NCBI RefSeq assembly: GCF_004167675.1 | Contig: NZ_SEZQ01000017.1 | Direction: 5' to 3' (one strand) | Length of the DNA: 64,000 bases | Origin: Aliivibrio finisterrensis_A | Lineage (GTDB): Bacteria > Pseudomonadota > Gammaproteobacteria > Enterobacterales > Vibrionaceae | Shown here: one piece after another, positions 16,493-26,307 of the stretch | Position numbering within the stretch: position 1 is the stretch's first letter | Layout of the letters: each line of letters opens with the position of its first letter | Notes under the pieces: model-generated | The model's database searches: none | Seen by the model: only the letters and a program-made list of their open reading frames with translations | Told to the model about the DNA's origin: nothing | Translations under genes and position numbers: made by a program

Positions 16493-17911
16493 ATGAGTCA
16501 GGATAAAATCGACATCAAAGATGTGACTCCAAAACAGTTCAATCCCAAAACACACAAATCCAGTAGTGATCGTTTCAATCCCAATTCAGGTATTTACGTT
16601 CGTCAGAGTAAAGGGACATTTCAAAAATTACGCCGCTATGGCGCTTGGTTTTTATTAGCACTCTTTGTTCTTACTCCGTGGATTTCCTTTGGGGATCGTC
16701 AAGCGATTTTACTGGATATTGGCAGCCAACAATTTAATTTCTTTGGTACAACGTTATTTCCTCAAGATCTGACATTATTAGCGCTTCTTTTTGTGATCGC
16801 CGCCTTTGGTCTCTTTTTTATTACCACCTTTTTAGGCCGAGTTTGGTGCGGATACCTCTGCCCACAAACCGTTTGGACATTCATGTATATCTGGTTTGAA
16901 GAAAAACTAGAGGGTCCCGCCAATAAACGTCGCAAACAAGACCAAATGAAAATGACATCAAACTTGTTTCTTCGAAAAGCACTTAAACACTTTGCATGGG
17001 TAGCCATTGCGATAGCAACAGGCATCACTTTTGTTGGTTATTTTGTACCGGTAAAAGAACTTGTTGTTGATTTCTTTACCTTCAATAGTGATTTTCTACC
17101 TGCATTTTGGGTTATTTTCTTTGCCGGTTGTACTTATGGAAATGCAGGATGGATGCGCTCAATCGTTTGTTTGCATATGTGTCCTTACGCACGATTCCAA
17201 TCAGCTATGTTTGATAAAGATACTTATATTGTCGGTTATGACCCTAAACGCGGTGAAACCAGAGGCCCACGATCTCGTAAAAAAGATCCGAAAAACCTTG
17301 GGCTAGGTGATTGCATAGACTGTAACTTATGCGTTCAAGTTTGTCCTACCGGCATAGATATTCGTGACGGCTTACAATATGAGTGTATTAACTGCGGTGC
17401 TTGTATTGATGCGTGTAATGAGACCATGGATAAAATGGGCTATGAAAAAGATCTTATTAGCTATACCACTGAGCATAAATTAGCAGGTCATAAGACTCAT
17501 ATCATGCGCCCAAAATTGATCGGTTATGGCCTTGTCATGCTAGTGATGATGGGTCTTTTCTTTACTCAAATAGCCTCTGTAGAACCAATGGGACTTGATG
17601 TATTAAGAGATAGAAATCAACTTTCTCGCATTAATAACACAGGTTTAATTGAAAATACTTACACGTTGAAAATTATAAATAAGACTCAACAGAGCCAAGA
17701 ATATCAGCTATCAGTTACCGGTATTAACAACCTGACTTGGTACGGAGAACAAAGCGTTAACGTCAATGCTGGTGAAGTATTAAGTCTACCAATGAGTTTG
17801 GGTGCACAAGACACAGAGTTGAGCAAAACCATTACCATCATTGAATTTAAAATTACCAATTCTGATGGCCAAGCGATAAAAGCTGAAAGTCGATTCTTTA
17901 AAAAGCTATAA
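16493..17911 (+). CDS. ccoG: Cytochrome c oxidase accessory protein CcoG
   Basis: A 472-residue membrane ferredoxin-like protein (FixG/RdxA). It helps supply copper to the cbb3-type oxidase. About five transmembrane segments are visible. Two [4Fe-4S] clusters of the bacterial ferredoxin type lie around residues 275-305 (CIDCNLCVQVCP and CINCGACIDAC), and a C-terminal Ig-like periplasmic domain follows after residue 375. Extra cysteines occur in WCGYLCPQTVW and CLHMCPYARFQ. The ccoNOPQ genes are not in this window. No FNR site was seen upstream. Confidence 0.94.
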   Translation: MSQDKIDIKDVTPKQFNPKTHKSSSDRFNPNSGIYVRQSKGTFQKLRRYGAWFLLALFVLTPWISFGDRQAILLDIGSQQFNFFGTTLFPQDLTLLALLFVIAAFGLFFITTFLGRVWCGYLCPQTVWTFMYIWFEEKLEGPANKRRKQDQMKMTSNLFLRKALKHFAWVAIAIATGITFVGYFVPVKELVVDFFTFNSDFLPAFWVIFFAGCTYGNAGWMRSIVCLHMCPYARFQSAMFDKDTYIVGYDPKRGETRGPRSRKKDPKNLGLGDCIDCNLCVQVCPTGIDIRDGLQYECINCGACIDACNETMDKMGYEKDLISYTTEHKLAGHKTHIMRPKLIGYGLVMLVMMGLFFTQIASVEPMGLDVLRDRNQLSRINNTGLIENTYTLKIINKTQQSQEYQLSVTGINNLTWYGEQSVNVNAGEVLSLPMSLGAQDTELSKTITIIEFKITNSDGQAIKAESRFFKKL

Positions 17912-17930
17912 TCGTTCTATTACTGGATCA

Positions 17931-17957
17931 AAGGGCTCGCCATGAGCCCTTTTTATT
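17931..17957 (+). terminator. Rho-independent terminator after ccoG
   Basis: AAGGGCTC / GAGCCCTT with a GCCAT loop and a TTTTTATTT tail. It lies just before srkA and overlaps the open upstream extension of that frame, which argues for the downstream srkA start. Confidence 0.85.
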
Positions 17958-17968
17958 TGAGAATAACT

Positions 17969-18952
17969 ATGACTGAACATGCCTTTAATTTCAGCACGCT
18001 TACCCCTGATTTATTATGGAATGCGTTAGCTGATATTGGTATTCGCGCTGAATCAGGGTTTCTTGCTTTAAACAGCTACGAAAACCGGGTGTATCAATTT
18101 ACTGATGAAGAAAGACGCCGTTATGTCGTGAAGTTTTATCGTCCTCAACGTTGGTCTGAAGCCCAAATATTAGAAGAGCACCTCTTTGCTAGGCAATTAG
18201 TTCAGCAAGACATTCCAATCGCCGCACCATTAGAAATTAACGGTAAAACCCTGCACTCAGCCAATGGTTACTGGTTTGCCTTGTTTGATAGCTTAGGTGG
18301 CCGTACATTTGAAGTTGATAATTTTGACCAACTAGAATGGGTTGGACGTTTTTTAGGCCGTATTCATAAAGTTGGCGAATCTGAACTGTTTCAACACCGC
18401 CCAACGATTGGTTTGGATGAGTATTTATACCAACCAAGAAAGCTATTAGAAAATAGCTCATTTATACCGTCACATTTAGAAAACAGCTTTTTTTCTGATA
18501 TGGATATGTTGATCAAGCAAATCGAACAACATTGGCAACCGAGCAAGAGGATTCGTCTGCATGGCGATTGTCACCCAAGTAATATCTTATGGCGCGATGG
18601 TCCATTATTTGTTGATTTAGATGACGCTAGAAATGGGCCAGCAGCGCAAGATTTATGGATGTTATTGAATGGAGAACGACAAGATAAGCTTGTTCAATTA
18701 GATATTTTATTAGAGTCTTATTCCGAATTTTGTGACTTTGACTCTAATCAATTGAAACTAATTGAACCTTTACGCGGTCTACGAATGGTTCACTACATGG
18801 CATGGCTTGCAAAACGTTGGAAAGATCCGGCTTTTCCTATTGCATTTCCATGGTTTGCCGACGCAAAATACTGGGAAAGCCAAGTACTCGGATTTAAAGA
18901 GCAAATTGCAGCATTAAATGATGCACCTTTAGAACTGATGCCTCAATGGTAA
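17969..18952 (+). CDS. srkA: Stress response serine/threonine kinase SrkA
   Basis: A 327-residue aminoglycoside-phosphotransferase-fold kinase (YihE/RdoA). In E. coli it counteracts stress-induced death and lies upstream of dsbA in the Cpx regulon. The catalytic loop LHGDCHPSNILW is near residue 203 and the metal-binding VDLDDARNGP follows. The start MTEHAFNFSTL is chosen because the nine codons upstream lie in the ccoG terminator. dsbA follows after about 40 bp, the same pairing as in E. coli. Confidence 0.94.
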   Translation: MTEHAFNFSTLTPDLLWNALADIGIRAESGFLALNSYENRVYQFTDEERRRYVVKFYRPQRWSEAQILEEHLFARQLVQQDIPIAAPLEINGKTLHSANGYWFALFDSLGGRTFEVDNFDQLEWVGRFLGRIHKVGESELFQHRPTIGLDEYLYQPRKLLENSSFIPSHLENSFFSDMDMLIKQIEQHWQPSKRIRLHGDCHPSNILWRDGPLFVDLDDARNGPAAQDLWMLLNGERQDKLVQLDILLESYSEFCDFDSNQLKLIEPLRGLRMVHYMAWLAKRWKDPAFPIAFPWFADAKYWESQVLGFKEQIAALNDAPLELMPQW

Positions 18953-18993
18953 AATTATAATACTAACCACAAACGAATTGGAGAGAGTTACAC

Positions 18994-19596
18994 ATGATGA
19001 AGAAAATGATGGCACTGTTTGGTGCTTTGGCACTGAGTTTTTCAGTAAACGCAGCAAACTTTACAGAAGGTGATTACTATAGCGTTCTTGACCTACCTGA
19101 GTCAAAAACACCAACAGTAAATGAATTTTTCTCTTTCTACTGCCCACACTGCAATAGCTTCGAACCTCTTATTCAGGGTTTAAAGAAAACACTGCCTGAT
19201 AATGCAACGTTTAAGAAAACTCACGTTTCATTTATGGGTGGACCAATGGGTTTATCAATGAGTAAAGCCTATGCAACCATGGTATCTCTGGGTGTAGAAG
19301 ATAAAATGGTTCCTGTTTTCTTCAACCGTATTCATACTATGAATAAGCCACCACGTAACGAAAAAGAAATTCGCCAAATCTTCTTAGATGAAGGCATAAA
19401 TGCAAATGACTTCGATGGTACTTACAATAGTTTTGCAATTAATTCTATGGTTAACCGTTTTGATAAAGCATTTCAAGACAGCGGATTAACAGGCGTTCCA
19501 GCGGTTATTGTTAACAACAAATACCTTGTTGAAACAGGTAAAGTTCAAAGTGCTGAAGAATACTACGAGTTAGTAAACTGGCTACTAAAGAAATAA
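18994..19596 (+). CDS. dsbA: Periplasmic thiol:disulfide interchange protein DsbA
   Basis: A 200-residue periplasmic oxidase that makes disulfide bonds in exported proteins. A signal peptide (about 1-20, ending SVNA) is followed by a thioredoxin fold with the CPHC active site at C50-C53 and the cis-proline loop TGVPAV near residue 169. Two adjacent ATG codons (18994 and 18997) are possible starts; GGAGAGAG upstream fits either. A strong bidirectional terminator follows. Confidence 0.97.
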   Translation: MMKKMMALFGALALSFSVNAANFTEGDYYSVLDLPESKTPTVNEFFSFYCPHCNSFEPLIQGLKKTLPDNATFKKTHVSFMGGPMGLSMSKAYATMVSLGVEDKMVPVFFNRIHTMNKPPRNEKEIRQIFLDEGINANDFDGTYNSFAINSMVNRFDKAFQDSGLTGVPAVIVNNKYLVETGKVQSAEEYYELVNWLLKK

Positions 19597-19601
19597 GACA
19601 C

Positions 19602-19634
19602 AAAAAAGGGAGCGATAATTCGCTCCCTTTTTTT
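19602..19634. terminator. Bidirectional terminator between dsbA and yihG
   Basis: A 14-bp stem (AAAAAAGGGAGCGA with its complement) and a TAAT loop, flanked by an A run and a T run. It serves both convergent genes. Confidence 0.92.
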
Positions 19635-20508
19635 ATTCTTTATTTTTTAGAACACCTTGTAGATAGTCGTCCTTCTCTTTCCATAAGTCATTTACCCACT
19701 TATGAAAGCCACGCTTAAAGGCCTTATCACCAAAGTAGTCTCCATTTACCTTTTCATCATTAGGATGCAAATTAATACGAACAACGACTTTAGTTAATTT
19801 CCCTTGCAACATATCGATAAATGGCGAATTTTGGTTCTCTGGATACGCAAGCGTCACATCAACAATACCATCAAACAATTCTCCCATCGCAGATAACGTA
19901 AAAGCAATGCCACCAATCTTAGGCTTAAATAAATGCTGATAAGGCGTTCGAGCTTCCAGTAATTTTTCAGGCGTTGCACGAGTCCCTTCAACAAAGTTAA
20001 CCACGGTTGTTGGTACTGCTCGGAAGTTTTCACACGACTTCTTTATCGCATTAAAATCATCTTCACGACGCTCAGGATCTCGGCGCATGAATGGCATATC
20101 AGCCCCCCAACACGCCAAACCGACAAAAGGGACATAAAGTAATTCATACTTTAAAAAGAACTTAGTCATTGGGATCTTATCTTTCATTACTGAAGATAAA
20201 ATCACGATATCAGCCCAACTCACATGATTCGAAAGTAATAAATACCAGTTATCTTGAGATAAGCTTTCACCACCTTCAATTTTCCACTCTATCGTATTAT
20301 TAATATTAAGCATCCATAGGTTTAGTGTTGCCCAACCCCATAATGTTTTGTTTGCCATAGATACTGTGATTTTTTTTACGATAGCAACAGGAAGAAGTAA
20401 CTTAATCACAGCAAAAAAGCTGATAATTAAAGAGGTTAACGCTGTATTAAGCATAACAAGCAAAACACTGATAACCAGTCGAATATTAGCAAACATAGGG
20501 TTCTTCAT
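19633..20508 (-). CDS. yihG: PlsC-family acyltransferase YihG
   Basis: A 291-residue membrane-bound acyltransferase of the 1-acylglycerol-3-phosphate type. One or two N-terminal membrane segments are followed by the catalytic NHVSWAD motif (NHx4D, near residue 93). The FMRRDPER block and the substrate-binding VEGTRATPEK motif come next. In E. coli yihG likewise lies next to dsbA, and it affects the acyl composition of phospholipids. The exact substrate here is inferred from the family. Confidence 0.88.
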   Translation of the reverse strand: MKNPMFANIRLVISVLLVMLNTALTSLIISFFAVIKLLLPVAIVKKITVSMANKTLWGWATLNLWMLNINNTIEWKIEGGESLSQDNWYLLLSNHVSWADIVILSSVMKDKIPMTKFFLKYELLYVPFVGLACWGADMPFMRRDPERREDDFNAIKKSCENFRAVPTTVVNFVEGTRATPEKLLEARTPYQHLFKPKIGGIAFTLSAMGELFDGIVDVTLAYPENQNSPFIDMLQGKLTKVVVRINLHPNDEKVNGDYFGDKAFKRGFHKWVNDLWKEKDDYLQGVLKNKE

Positions 20509-20594
20509 TTATTAACAGAGTGAAAATTGCGCATATAATAACAAGCCTCACTTAATATTGTTAATAAGTTTTATCCGTATCAGTATAAGTGACC

Positions 20595-22121
20595 TTAAAC
20601 TGCTTGTGCTGTCAGTTGCTTTAAAAGCCTATCCATGGCGCGATAACCTACCGCTTCGGCTAAATGAATACGTTGAATGTGCTCTTCATTCGCTAAATCA
20701 GCAATCGTTCTCGCTACTTTAATGATCCGATGATAAGCACGAATAGAAAGGCCTAACTGATGTAGCGTATTCTCTAAAAAAGCCGCATCATCTTTATGTA
20801 ATGGGCAATACTTTTCTATTTCTCGACTACCCAATAAAGCATTAATTTTATTACTGCGTTTAAGCATTCGCATTCGAGCTAAAATCACTCTTTCTTTCAC
20901 GGTTTGAGTTGATTCTCCTCTATCTCCCCCTTCCGTTAAGGTTCCTTTAGGTAATAAAGGGATCTCTAAAGACATATCAAAGCGATCAAGCAGCGGACCT
21001 GATATACGATTTAAGTAGCGCAAAATAAGCTGTGGATTAGTACGAGTTTGATTACCTTCGTAATAGCCCGTAGGACTTGGATTCAATGCACCTACTAATT
21101 GAAAACGAGCAGGAAACCGTGTCTTACTCGCTGCACGAGAAATGACAATTTCGCCTGACTCTAAAGGCTCACGCAATGAATCGAGCACTTTTCTCTCAAA
21201 TTCCGGCATTTCATCTAAAAATAGAATCCCATTATGGGCTAACGAGATCTCTCCCGGTCTTGGTATCGAGCCACCACCAACTAAGGCGGCCATAGAGCTA
21301 GAGTGATGCGGAGAACGAAAGGGACGCGATCGCCAATTAGATTCTGTAATATTTTGATGAGTTAATGAAGCCACAGCCGCAGTTTCTAATGCCTCATCAT
21401 TGGTCATCTCAGGTAATAGATCACTCATGCGAGAAGCCAGCATGGTTTTGCCTGTCCCAGGAGGACCGAGATACAATAAATTATGACCTCCTGCTGCAGC
21501 GATTTCTAACGCTCGTTTACCTTGTTGTTGGCCAATAATATCTTGTAGATCTCGCTCCATTGCCTCCACTTCTTGTTCTATTTTTTCAGACGTTAATAAT
21601 CCAAGTTGCTGCTGCCCACAGAGGAAGCCGCACACCGATAATAAATGAGGGGCTGATTTATGGATATCTTTTCCAACCAACGCAGCTTGATCACCATTTT
21701 CATCAGGAACCACTAAGCACCGATTAGATTTTAACGAGGCTAAAGCTGGGGGTAACACGCCTTTTACTCGACGCAACTCACCAGAAAGAGCAAGCTCTCC
21801 CACGAACTCATGGCCATCCAATTTCGTTTCTGGTATTTGATCTGAAGCAGCAAGAATGCCAAGCGCAATCGGAAGATCAAACCGCCCTCCTTCTTTAGGT
21901 AAATCCGCCGGAGCTAAATTCACCGTGATCCGCTTTGATGGAAATTCAAAGTTAGCATTAATAATGGCGCTTCTTACCCTATCTTTCGCTTCTTTAACTG
22001 TGGTTTCAGGTAATCCAACTAAACTGAATCCCGGCATTCCATTACTGATATGAACCTCAACCGTTACCTCTGGTGCTTCAACACCAACACATGCTCGACT
22101 GTGTATTATTGCTAATCCCAT
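20595..22121 (-). CDS. comM: Competence-linked Mg-chelatase-like AAA+ helicase ComM
   Basis: A 508-residue hexameric AAA+ motor (YifB). It promotes branch migration during natural transformation. An N-terminal Lon-like fold (about 1-170) is followed by an AAA+ module with Walker A GPPGTGKT near 220 and Walker B ILFLDEMPEF near 300. A C-terminal Mg-chelatase-like domain ends the protein. The start MGLAIIHSRA agrees with E. coli; a TTG four codons earlier opens the same frame but is not conserved. Together with dprA it suggests transformability. Confidence 0.95.
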   Translation of the reverse strand: MGLAIIHSRACVGVEAPEVTVEVHISNGMPGFSLVGLPETTVKEAKDRVRSAIINANFEFPSKRITVNLAPADLPKEGGRFDLPIALGILAASDQIPETKLDGHEFVGELALSGELRRVKGVLPPALASLKSNRCLVVPDENGDQAALVGKDIHKSAPHLLSVCGFLCGQQQLGLLTSEKIEQEVEAMERDLQDIIGQQQGKRALEIAAAGGHNLLYLGPPGTGKTMLASRMSDLLPEMTNDEALETAAVASLTHQNITESNWRSRPFRSPHHSSSMAALVGGGSIPRPGEISLAHNGILFLDEMPEFERKVLDSLREPLESGEIVISRAASKTRFPARFQLVGALNPSPTGYYEGNQTRTNPQLILRYLNRISGPLLDRFDMSLEIPLLPKGTLTEGGDRGESTQTVKERVILARMRMLKRSNKINALLGSREIEKYCPLHKDDAAFLENTLHQLGLSIRAYHRIIKVARTIADLANEEHIQRIHLAEAVGYRAMDRLLKQLTAQAV

Positions 22122-22307
22122 TTCCCTACCCAATGATTTATAAAGCGACTATTTCGGCGCTTTTTATTGATTTGTTATATATAAGCGCTAAATGAACGAG
22201 AATTGTGAATAAAATGAGAGTTTTTTCTTGTCATGAGAGCCATGTCTGTGTTACCACTAAGTTAATGTAACGAATTATCAAAAAAAACACGCTTACGGAC
22301 AGATTAA

Positions 22308-22382
22308 ATGACTTTTGTTGCTCAACTGAATATTCTAATTATTAACATTCTCGTGGTGATTCTAGTCACCGCGCGGGGATGA
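22308..22382 (+). CDS. ilvL: ilv operon leader peptide IlvL
   Basis: A 24-residue leader ORF. Its sequence, beginning MTFVAQLN and continuing ILIINILVVILV, is packed with Ile, Leu and Val codons, the end products of the operon. Ribosome stalling at these codons would control the attenuator 34 bases downstream, as known for the E. coli ilvGMEDA leader. The peptide differs in sequence from E. coli IlvL but has the same composition logic. It is too short for routine gene callers. Confidence 0.93.
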   Translation: MTFVAQLNILIINILVVILVTARG

Positions 22383-22415
22383 GTGAGCAAAAAGTCGCAA
22401 TAGCAACGCACACTT

Positions 22416-22450
22416 AAAACCCCCAAGCTTACAAGCAAGGGGGTTTTTTT
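22416..22450 (+). terminator. ilv operon attenuator
   Basis: A hairpin made of AAAACCCCC, an inner GCTT/AAGC helix and GGGGGTTTT, ending in seven T. It lies between ilvL and ilvG and is the terminator half of the attenuation switch. An upstream segment around 22360-22400 (GTGGTGATTCTAGTCACC is self-complementary) probably provides the competing structure. Confidence 0.92.
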
Positions 22451-22526
22451 ATAGATTCAGGAAGAAATGGGAGCACATGATGTGCAAGAATAGAGAAACA
22501 ACCACTCACGCAGGGAGCGATAGTGT

Positions 22527-24173
22527 ATGAATGGCTCACAGTTAGTAGTAAAAGCCTTAAGAGATGAAGGAATAAAAACAGTCTTTGGGTATCCCGGCGG
22601 CGCAATAATGCCTATTTATGATGCGCTGTACGATGGTGGTGTAGAACATATCTTGTGCCGTCATGAGCAAGGTGCAGCAATGGCAGCTATCGGAATGGCT
22701 CGCTCAACAAAAGACGTGGCTGTTTGCTTAGCGACGTCTGGACCAGGAGCTACTAACCTCATTACCGGCCTTGCTGATGCCATGCTTGATTCTATTCCTC
22801 TTGTCGCTATTACAGGTCAAGTTGCCAGTCATTTAATCGGTACTGATGCTTTCCAAGAAATGGATGTCATCGGGATGTCTCTCTCTTGTACTAAGCACAG
22901 TTACCTTGTTACTGATATCAATGAACTCGCTCCTGTTATTGCAGAAGCGTTTGAAGTGGCTAAAACAGGTCGTCCCGGCCCGGTTCTTATTGATATAGCA
23001 AAAGATGTTCAGGTTGCTGAAGCGCCTGTAACGACGCTTCCTCACTTTCAACCACCAGCAATTCCTGTTGCGTCACCAGAGAGTATTGAAGCTGCTGAAG
23101 CGATACTAAAAAACAGCGCTAAACCAGTATTATATGTTGGTGGTGGTGTGCAACTTGCTCATGCTACTGATTCTGTTCGTGAATTTTTACGTCACAATCC
23201 AATGCCTTCTGTTAGTACGCTTAAAGGGTTAGGGTCAATTGAGCGTCATGACCCATACTATTTAGGCATGGTAGGAATGCACGGAACTAAGGCTGCTAAC
23301 CTTGTCGTTCAAGAGTCCGATCTATTGCTTGTTGTCGGTGCTCGTTTTGATGATCGTGTAACAGGAAAGCTAGAAAGCTTCGCTCCCCACGCCAAAGTCA
23401 TTCATATCGATATTGATGCTGCAGAGTTCAATAAACTTCGTCACGCTCACTCCACATTACGTGGCGATATTAATGCCATCTTACCGCAGTTAAATACCTC
23501 TCAAGATTTAACGCCTTGGTTAGATCATGTATCAGCGCTGCGTACTGAATTTAAATGGCGTTATGATCATCCCGGTGAACTAATCTACGCTCCGCTGTTA
23601 TTAAAGCAGTTATCTGACATGATGCCAGATAGCTCAATTGTCGCTACCGATGTTGGCCAGCACCAAATGTGGGCAGCGCAACATATTCAACCACGTGCTC
23701 CTGAGAATTACTTAACTTCTGCCGGTCTCGGCACCATGGGTTTTGGCTTACCTGCGGCAATGGGCGCTAAAGTGGCTCGTCCCGATGATCAATCCATTCT
23801 GATCTCAGGCGATGGTTCGTTCATGATGAATATTCAAGAACTTGGAACCATCAAACGCAAACAAATTCCCGTAAAAATGGTACTGCTCAATAACCAACGT
23901 CTAGGTATGGTTCGCCAATGGCAGTCACTATTTTTTGATGGTCGCCACAGTGAGACGATTCTAGATGATAACCCTGATTTTGTTGCACTGGCTGCAGCAT
24001 TTGATATTCCAGGTAAAACCATCACGACAAAAGAAGAAGTTGAGCCAGCCTTAAAAGAGATGCTTGAAAGCAAGACCGCGTATTTATTACACGTACTGAT
24101 CTCTGAAGAAGAAAATGTGTGGCCATTGGTTCCGCCAGGCGCAGCAAATCAAGACATGGTAGAGGGTGAATAA
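22527..24173 (+). CDS. ilvG: Acetolactate synthase 2 catalytic subunit
   Basis: A 548-residue thiamine-diphosphate enzyme, the first common step of branched-chain amino acid synthesis. The catalytic glutamate lies in RHEQGAAM (E47). The FAD-region and ThDP-binding GDGSFMMNIQEL motif (near residue 431) are intact. Unlike ilvG of E. coli K-12 there is no frameshift. The stop codon overlaps the ilvM start by one base (TAATG), so the regulatory subunit is made in step. Confidence 0.97.
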   Translation: MNGSQLVVKALRDEGIKTVFGYPGGAIMPIYDALYDGGVEHILCRHEQGAAMAAIGMARSTKDVAVCLATSGPGATNLITGLADAMLDSIPLVAITGQVASHLIGTDAFQEMDVIGMSLSCTKHSYLVTDINELAPVIAEAFEVAKTGRPGPVLIDIAKDVQVAEAPVTTLPHFQPPAIPVASPESIEAAEAILKNSAKPVLYVGGGVQLAHATDSVREFLRHNPMPSVSTLKGLGSIERHDPYYLGMVGMHGTKAANLVVQESDLLLVVGARFDDRVTGKLESFAPHAKVIHIDIDAAEFNKLRHAHSTLRGDINAILPQLNTSQDLTPWLDHVSALRTEFKWRYDHPGELIYAPLLLKQLSDMMPDSSIVATDVGQHQMWAAQHIQPRAPENYLTSAGLGTMGFGLPAAMGAKVARPDDQSILISGDGSFMMNIQELGTIKRKQIPVKMVLLNNQRLGMVRQWQSLFFDGRHSETILDDNPDFVALAAAFDIPGKTITTKEEVEPALKEMLESKTAYLLHVLISEEENVWPLVPPGAANQDMVEGE

Positions 24174-24418
24174 TGCAACGTTATATTTTAGAAATTGAAG
24201 CCACAGATAAGCCGGTATTACTAGAGCGTGTATTACGTGTTATTCGCCACCGTGGTTTTGCTATCAAACAAGTATTAGCGACTCAAAACCAAGCCAGTGG
24301 TGTTGCGGCTATCGAAATTATCGTAGAAAGCGATCGTCCAATCAGCCTTCTTACCAATCAAATTGAAAAACTTTGGGATATTACCGCGGTTCATGTATCT
24401 ACCTTGAATCGCGCATAA
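24173..24418 (+). CDS. ilvM: Acetolactate synthase 2 regulatory subunit
   Basis: An 81-residue ACT-domain protein that partners IlvG. The beta-alpha-beta pattern LEIEATDKPVLLERVLRVIRHRGF is typical of the family. Its start overlaps the ilvG stop. In E. coli and V. cholerae ilvE follows ilvM; here ilvD follows directly after about 20 bp. Confidence 0.94.
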   Translation: MQRYILEIEATDKPVLLERVLRVIRHRGFAIKQVLATQNQASGVAAIEIIVESDRPISLLTNQIEKLWDITAVHVSTLNRA

Positions 24419-24439
24419 GATTAAAAATTTAAAGGATTA

Positions 24440-26302
24440 ATGACCATGTCTACAGCACCTAAAAATAAATACCGTTCAGCCACCACCACCCATGGCCGTA
24501 ATATGGCTGGCGCACGTGCATTATGGCGTGCAACAGGGGTAAAAGAAGAAGATTTTGGCAAACCAATCATCGCTGTTGTTAACTCATTCACTCAATTTGT
24601 TCCGGGTCACGTTCATTTAAAAGACATGGGACAGTTAGTTGCCGGTGAAATTGAAAAAGCCGGTGGTATCGCTAAAGAGTTTAATACCATCGCTGTTGAT
24701 GATGGCATTGCGATGGGCCACGGCGGTATGCTTTATTCTCTACCATCACGTGAACTGATCGCAGACTCTGTTGAATACATGGTAAATGCACACTGTGCCG
24801 ATGCGATGGTCTGCATCTCTAACTGTGACAAAATCACTCCGGGAATGATGATGGCGGCAATGCGTCTTAATATTCCAGTGATCTTTGTTTCTGGTGGCCC
24901 AATGGAGGCGGGGAAGACTAAGCTTTCAGATCAAATCATCAAACTTGATCTTGTTGATGCGATGATCCAAGGCGCTGATCCAACTATCTCTGATGAACAA
25001 AGTGAGCAAGTAGAGCGCTCTGCATGCCCAACTTGTGGTTCTTGTTCTGGTATGTTTACGGCTAACTCGATGAACTGCCTAACTGAAGCACTTGGTTTAT
25101 CTCAACCGGGTAATGGCTCAATGCTAGCTACTCACGCTGATCGTGAACAACTGTTTATCAATGCCGGTAAACGTGTCGTTGAATTAACGAAACGCTATTA
25201 TGAGCAAGGGGATGATTCCGCATTACCACGCAATATTGCGAACCGTGCTGCGTTTGAAAATGCGATGGCACTTGATATTGCCATGGGGGGATCAAGTAAT
25301 ACCGTTCTTCACCTTCTTGCGTCAGCTCAAGAGGGCGATATTGATTTTGATATGGGTGACATTGATGAAATGTCTCGTCGTGTACCTCACCTATGTAAAG
25401 TCGCTCCATCAACGCCTAAATATCATATGGAAGACGTTCACCGTGCTGGTGGTGTTATGGCTATTCTTGGTGAATTAGATCGTGCAGGCCTACTTAATGG
25501 TGATACCAATACCGTACTTGGCTTAACAATGAAAGAACAGCTAGCCCAATACGACATTATGCAAACTGAAGATGAAGCGGTACTTAAGTTCTTCCGCGCA
25601 GGTCCTGCAGGCATTCGAACCACCAAAGCTTTCTCACAAGATTGCCGTTGGGATCGCCTAGATGACGATCGCGAAAATGGCTGTATTCGAACAAAAGAGA
25701 ACGCTTTTAGCCAAGAAGGTGGCCTAGCGGTCCTTTCTGGCAATATTGCAATCGATGGCTGTATTGTCAAAACGGCAGGTGTCGATGAAGATAATCTAAA
25801 ATTCCAAGGCCCTGCGATTGTATTTGAAAGCCAAGACAGTGCTGTAGAAGGTATTTTAGGCGGAAAAGTAAAAGCTGGGGAAGTTGTGGTTATTCGCTAC
25901 GAAGGACCTAAAGGCGGCCCTGGAATGCAAGAAATGCTGTACCCAACTACTTACCTTAAATCGATGGGACTAGGTAAAGCGTGCGCGCTTCTTACTGATG
26001 GCCGCTTCTCTGGTGGCACTTCAGGTCTGTCTATTGGCCATGTATCTCCAGAAGCTGCAAGTGGTGGCACCATTGGTTTAGTTAATTCCGGTGACATCAT
26101 TACCATTGATATTCCAAACCGCTCAATTACCCTCGACGTTTCAGAATCAGAACTTCAACAGCGCCGTGAGAAACAAAATGAGCAGGGCTGGAAGCCTGTT
26201 AATCGTCAACGTGAAGTCTCTTTTGCACTAAAAGCCTATGCAAGCATGGCAACCAGTGCAGATAAAGGCGCGGTACGTGATAAATCAAAATTAGAAGGAT
26301 AA
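24440..26302 (+). CDS. ilvD: Dihydroxy-acid dehydratase
   Basis: A 620-residue iron-sulfur enzyme that dehydrates dihydroxy acids to the keto-acid precursors of valine and isoleucine. Cluster cysteines are in SNCDKITPGM and in ACPTCGSCSGMFTANSMNC. The FSGGTSGLSIGHVSPEAA motif is near the end. Two ATG codons six bases apart are possible starts: AAGGA sits about 5 bases before the first and 11 before the second. The second, giving MSTAPKNKYRS, is equally plausible. Confidence 0.96.
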   Translation: MTMSTAPKNKYRSATTTHGRNMAGARALWRATGVKEEDFGKPIIAVVNSFTQFVPGHVHLKDMGQLVAGEIEKAGGIAKEFNTIAVDDGIAMGHGGMLYSLPSRELIADSVEYMVNAHCADAMVCISNCDKITPGMMMAAMRLNIPVIFVSGGPMEAGKTKLSDQIIKLDLVDAMIQGADPTISDEQSEQVERSACPTCGSCSGMFTANSMNCLTEALGLSQPGNGSMLATHADREQLFINAGKRVVELTKRYYEQGDDSALPRNIANRAAFENAMALDIAMGGSSNTVLHLLASAQEGDIDFDMGDIDEMSRRVPHLCKVAPSTPKYHMEDVHRAGGVMAILGELDRAGLLNGDTNTVLGLTMKEQLAQYDIMQTEDEAVLKFFRAGPAGIRTTKAFSQDCRWDRLDDDRENGCIRTKENAFSQEGGLAVLSGNIAIDGCIVKTAGVDEDNLKFQGPAIVFESQDSAVEGILGGKVKAGEVVVIRYEGPKGGPGMQEMLYPTTYLKSMGLGKACALLTDGRFSGGTSGLSIGHVSPEAASGGTIGLVNSGDIITIDIPNRSITLDVSESELQQRREKQNEQGWKPVNRQREVSFALKAYASMATSADKGAVRDKSKLEG

Positions 26303-26307
26303 GGCTT

